Shown here: one piece after another, positions 12,577 to 13,343 of the stretch
Layout of the letters: every line of letters starts with the position of its first letter
Position numbering within the stretch: the stretch's first letter is position 1
Assembly (NCBI GenBank): GCA_946480655.1
Contig: CAMLKN010000043.1
Span: 1 to 13,343 of the forward strand
Direction: 5' to 3'
DNA: 13,343 nt
DNA from: an uncultured Devosia sp.
Lineage (GTDB): Bacteria; Pseudomonadota; Alphaproteobacteria; Rhizobiales; Devosiaceae
The notes under the pieces: model-generated
Seen by the model: only the letters and a program-made list of their open reading frames with translations
The model's database searches: none
What the model was told of the DNA's origin: nothing
Made by a program: the position numbers and the translations under genes

Positions 12577-13343
12577 TTACCAGGCGTCGCCCTTGAGATC
12601 GGTCAGGTCGGCTTCGAGAAGCTCGAGGTTCTCGGCAGCAGAGCCATTGCCCGACAGGGTGTCATGCACGGCGCTCCAGAACAGCGAGGAGACCTCGTTG
12701 TAGTCGGTCTTGGTCGGAGCGGACGGGCGCGGCACGGCCTGTTCGAAAATGGCCTTCCAGTTCGCCATGAAGGGCGAAGCGGCCAGCACGTCGGCATCTT
12801 CATAGAGCGAAGGAATGGTCGGCAGGTTGGACTGCTGGATCGCACGTTCCTTCTGCACTTCTTCCGAAGCCAGGAACTTGGCCAGTTCGATGGCCGCTTC
12901 CGGATCGGGCGAGTACTTGGAAACGGCAACGTTCCAGCCACCCAGAGTAGCGGCCGAGCGAGCACCCTCGCCGTCACCAGCAGGCAGCGGAGCGACGTCG
13001 AACTTGCCCTTCACGGCAGAGTCATCGCCATTGCCCAGCGCATAGGCATAAGGCCAGTTGCGCATGAACACGGCATTGCCGAGCTGCCAGACACCACGGC
13101 TTTCTTCTTCCATATAGGCCAGCACGCCTTCGGGGGCGATGGTGCCAACCCAGCCTGCAGCGCGGTCGATAGCGGCGGCAGCCTGCTCGTTGTTGATCGA
13201 GATGGTCCCATCGGGCTCCACGATCTGGCCACCACCATTGGACATGACCCATTCCAGCGCGTCGCAGGTCAGGCCTTCATAGGCGTTACCCTGGAACACG
13301 AAGCCCCAGATTTCCGAATTGCCCTCGGCACGTTCGGCATCCA
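12577..13343 (-). CDS. thuE: ThuE: periplasmic sugar-binding protein of the ABC transporter (partial, N-terminus off the right edge)
   Basis: The last 254 residues are present in an open frame reaching the window edge, so the signal peptide and N-terminal lobe are missing. The visible part has features of family-1 (MalE-like) binding proteins: FVFQGNAYEGLTCDALEWV, then an RAAGWVGTIAPEGVLAYMEEES stretch, the conserved GVWQLGNAVFMRNWPYAYAL, VAPLPAGDGEGARSAATLGGWNVAVSKYSPDPEAA, ELAKFLASEEVQKERA, and LPTIPSLYEDADVL. The tryptophans and tyrosines here typically stack on the sugar rings. It captures disaccharides in the periplasm for ThuFGK. It is the first gene of the operon as in Sinorhizobium. 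A 14-bp-stem hairpin follows its stop. The promoter and any ThuR-like regulator lie outside the window. An internal GTG at 13299 is not the true start. Confidence 0.93.
   Translation of the reverse strand, partial: DAERAEGNSEIWGFVFQGNAYEGLTCDALEWVMSNGGGQIVEPDGTISINNEQAAAAIDRAAGWVGTIAPEGVLAYMEEESRGVWQLGNAVFMRNWPYAYALGNGDDSAVKGKFDVAPLPAGDGEGARSAATLGGWNVAVSKYSPDPEAAIELAKFLASEEVQKERAIQQSNLPTIPSLYEDADVLAASPFMANWKAIFEQAVPRPSAPTKTDYNEVSSLFWSAVHDTLSGNGSAAENLELLEADLTDLKGDAW

Overview
The window looks like chromosomal DNA of a GC-rich alphaproteobacterium, probably of the Hyphomicrobiales (rhizobial/Devosia-like group). The basis is the GC-biased codon use, the strong Shine-Dalgarno sites, an ECF sigma factor paired with a DUF1109 (NrsF) anti-sigma factor, and a complete rhizobial-type thu (trehalose/disaccharide) gene order. 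The genus is inference. No RNA gene, insertion sequence, prophage or CRISPR array was seen, and no gene-free stretch exceeds about 205 bases.

Left region (1-2736): a divergent stress-response module. On the minus strand, a b-type cytochrome gene overlaps by 4 nt a molybdenum-cofactor oxidoreductase of the sulfite oxidase/YedY (MsrP) superfamily. The oxidoreductase carries both a twin-arginine motif and a lipobox and runs off the left edge. On the plus strand, an ECF sigma factor overlaps by 4 nt an NrsF-type membrane anti-sigma factor with two cysteines (C129, C179). The 157-bp spacer holds two back-to-back copies of TGTAACC-N16-CGAA, one per strand. This is the form recalled for the Caulobacter sigma-F promoter. 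The module therefore appears to be a self-amplifying SigF-NrsF circuit that drives an envelope redox enzyme, with quinol electrons probably delivered by the cytochrome.

Middle region (2743-7502): a short stand-alone ThuA-fold protein; a translationally coupled GtrA-like membrane protein and SAM methyltransferase; a divergent periplasmic 5'-nucleotidase (UshA family) ending in a strong terminator; a small YeaQ/YmgE/GlsB-type membrane protein; and a secreted Ala/Asp-rich protein of unknown function ending in a 12-bp-stem terminator.

Right region (7519-13343, all minus strand): thuEFGKAB. It comprises the partial substrate-binding protein ThuE, permeases ThuF and ThuG, ATPase ThuK, ThuA and the Gfo/Idh/MocA oxidoreductase ThuB. 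In rhizobia this operon imports trehalose, maltitol and sucrose isomers and converts them to 3-keto derivatives. Strong hairpins lie in the thuE-thuF, thuK-thuA and thuA-thuB spacers, which suggests post-transcriptional tuning of subunit ratios. The thuE promoter and any regulator lie outside the window.

The most notable observation is the exactly matched divergent SigF-type promoter pair, together with the unusual pairing of a Tat-lipoprotein YedY-like enzyme with a b561/hydrogenase-type cytochrome instead of MsrQ.
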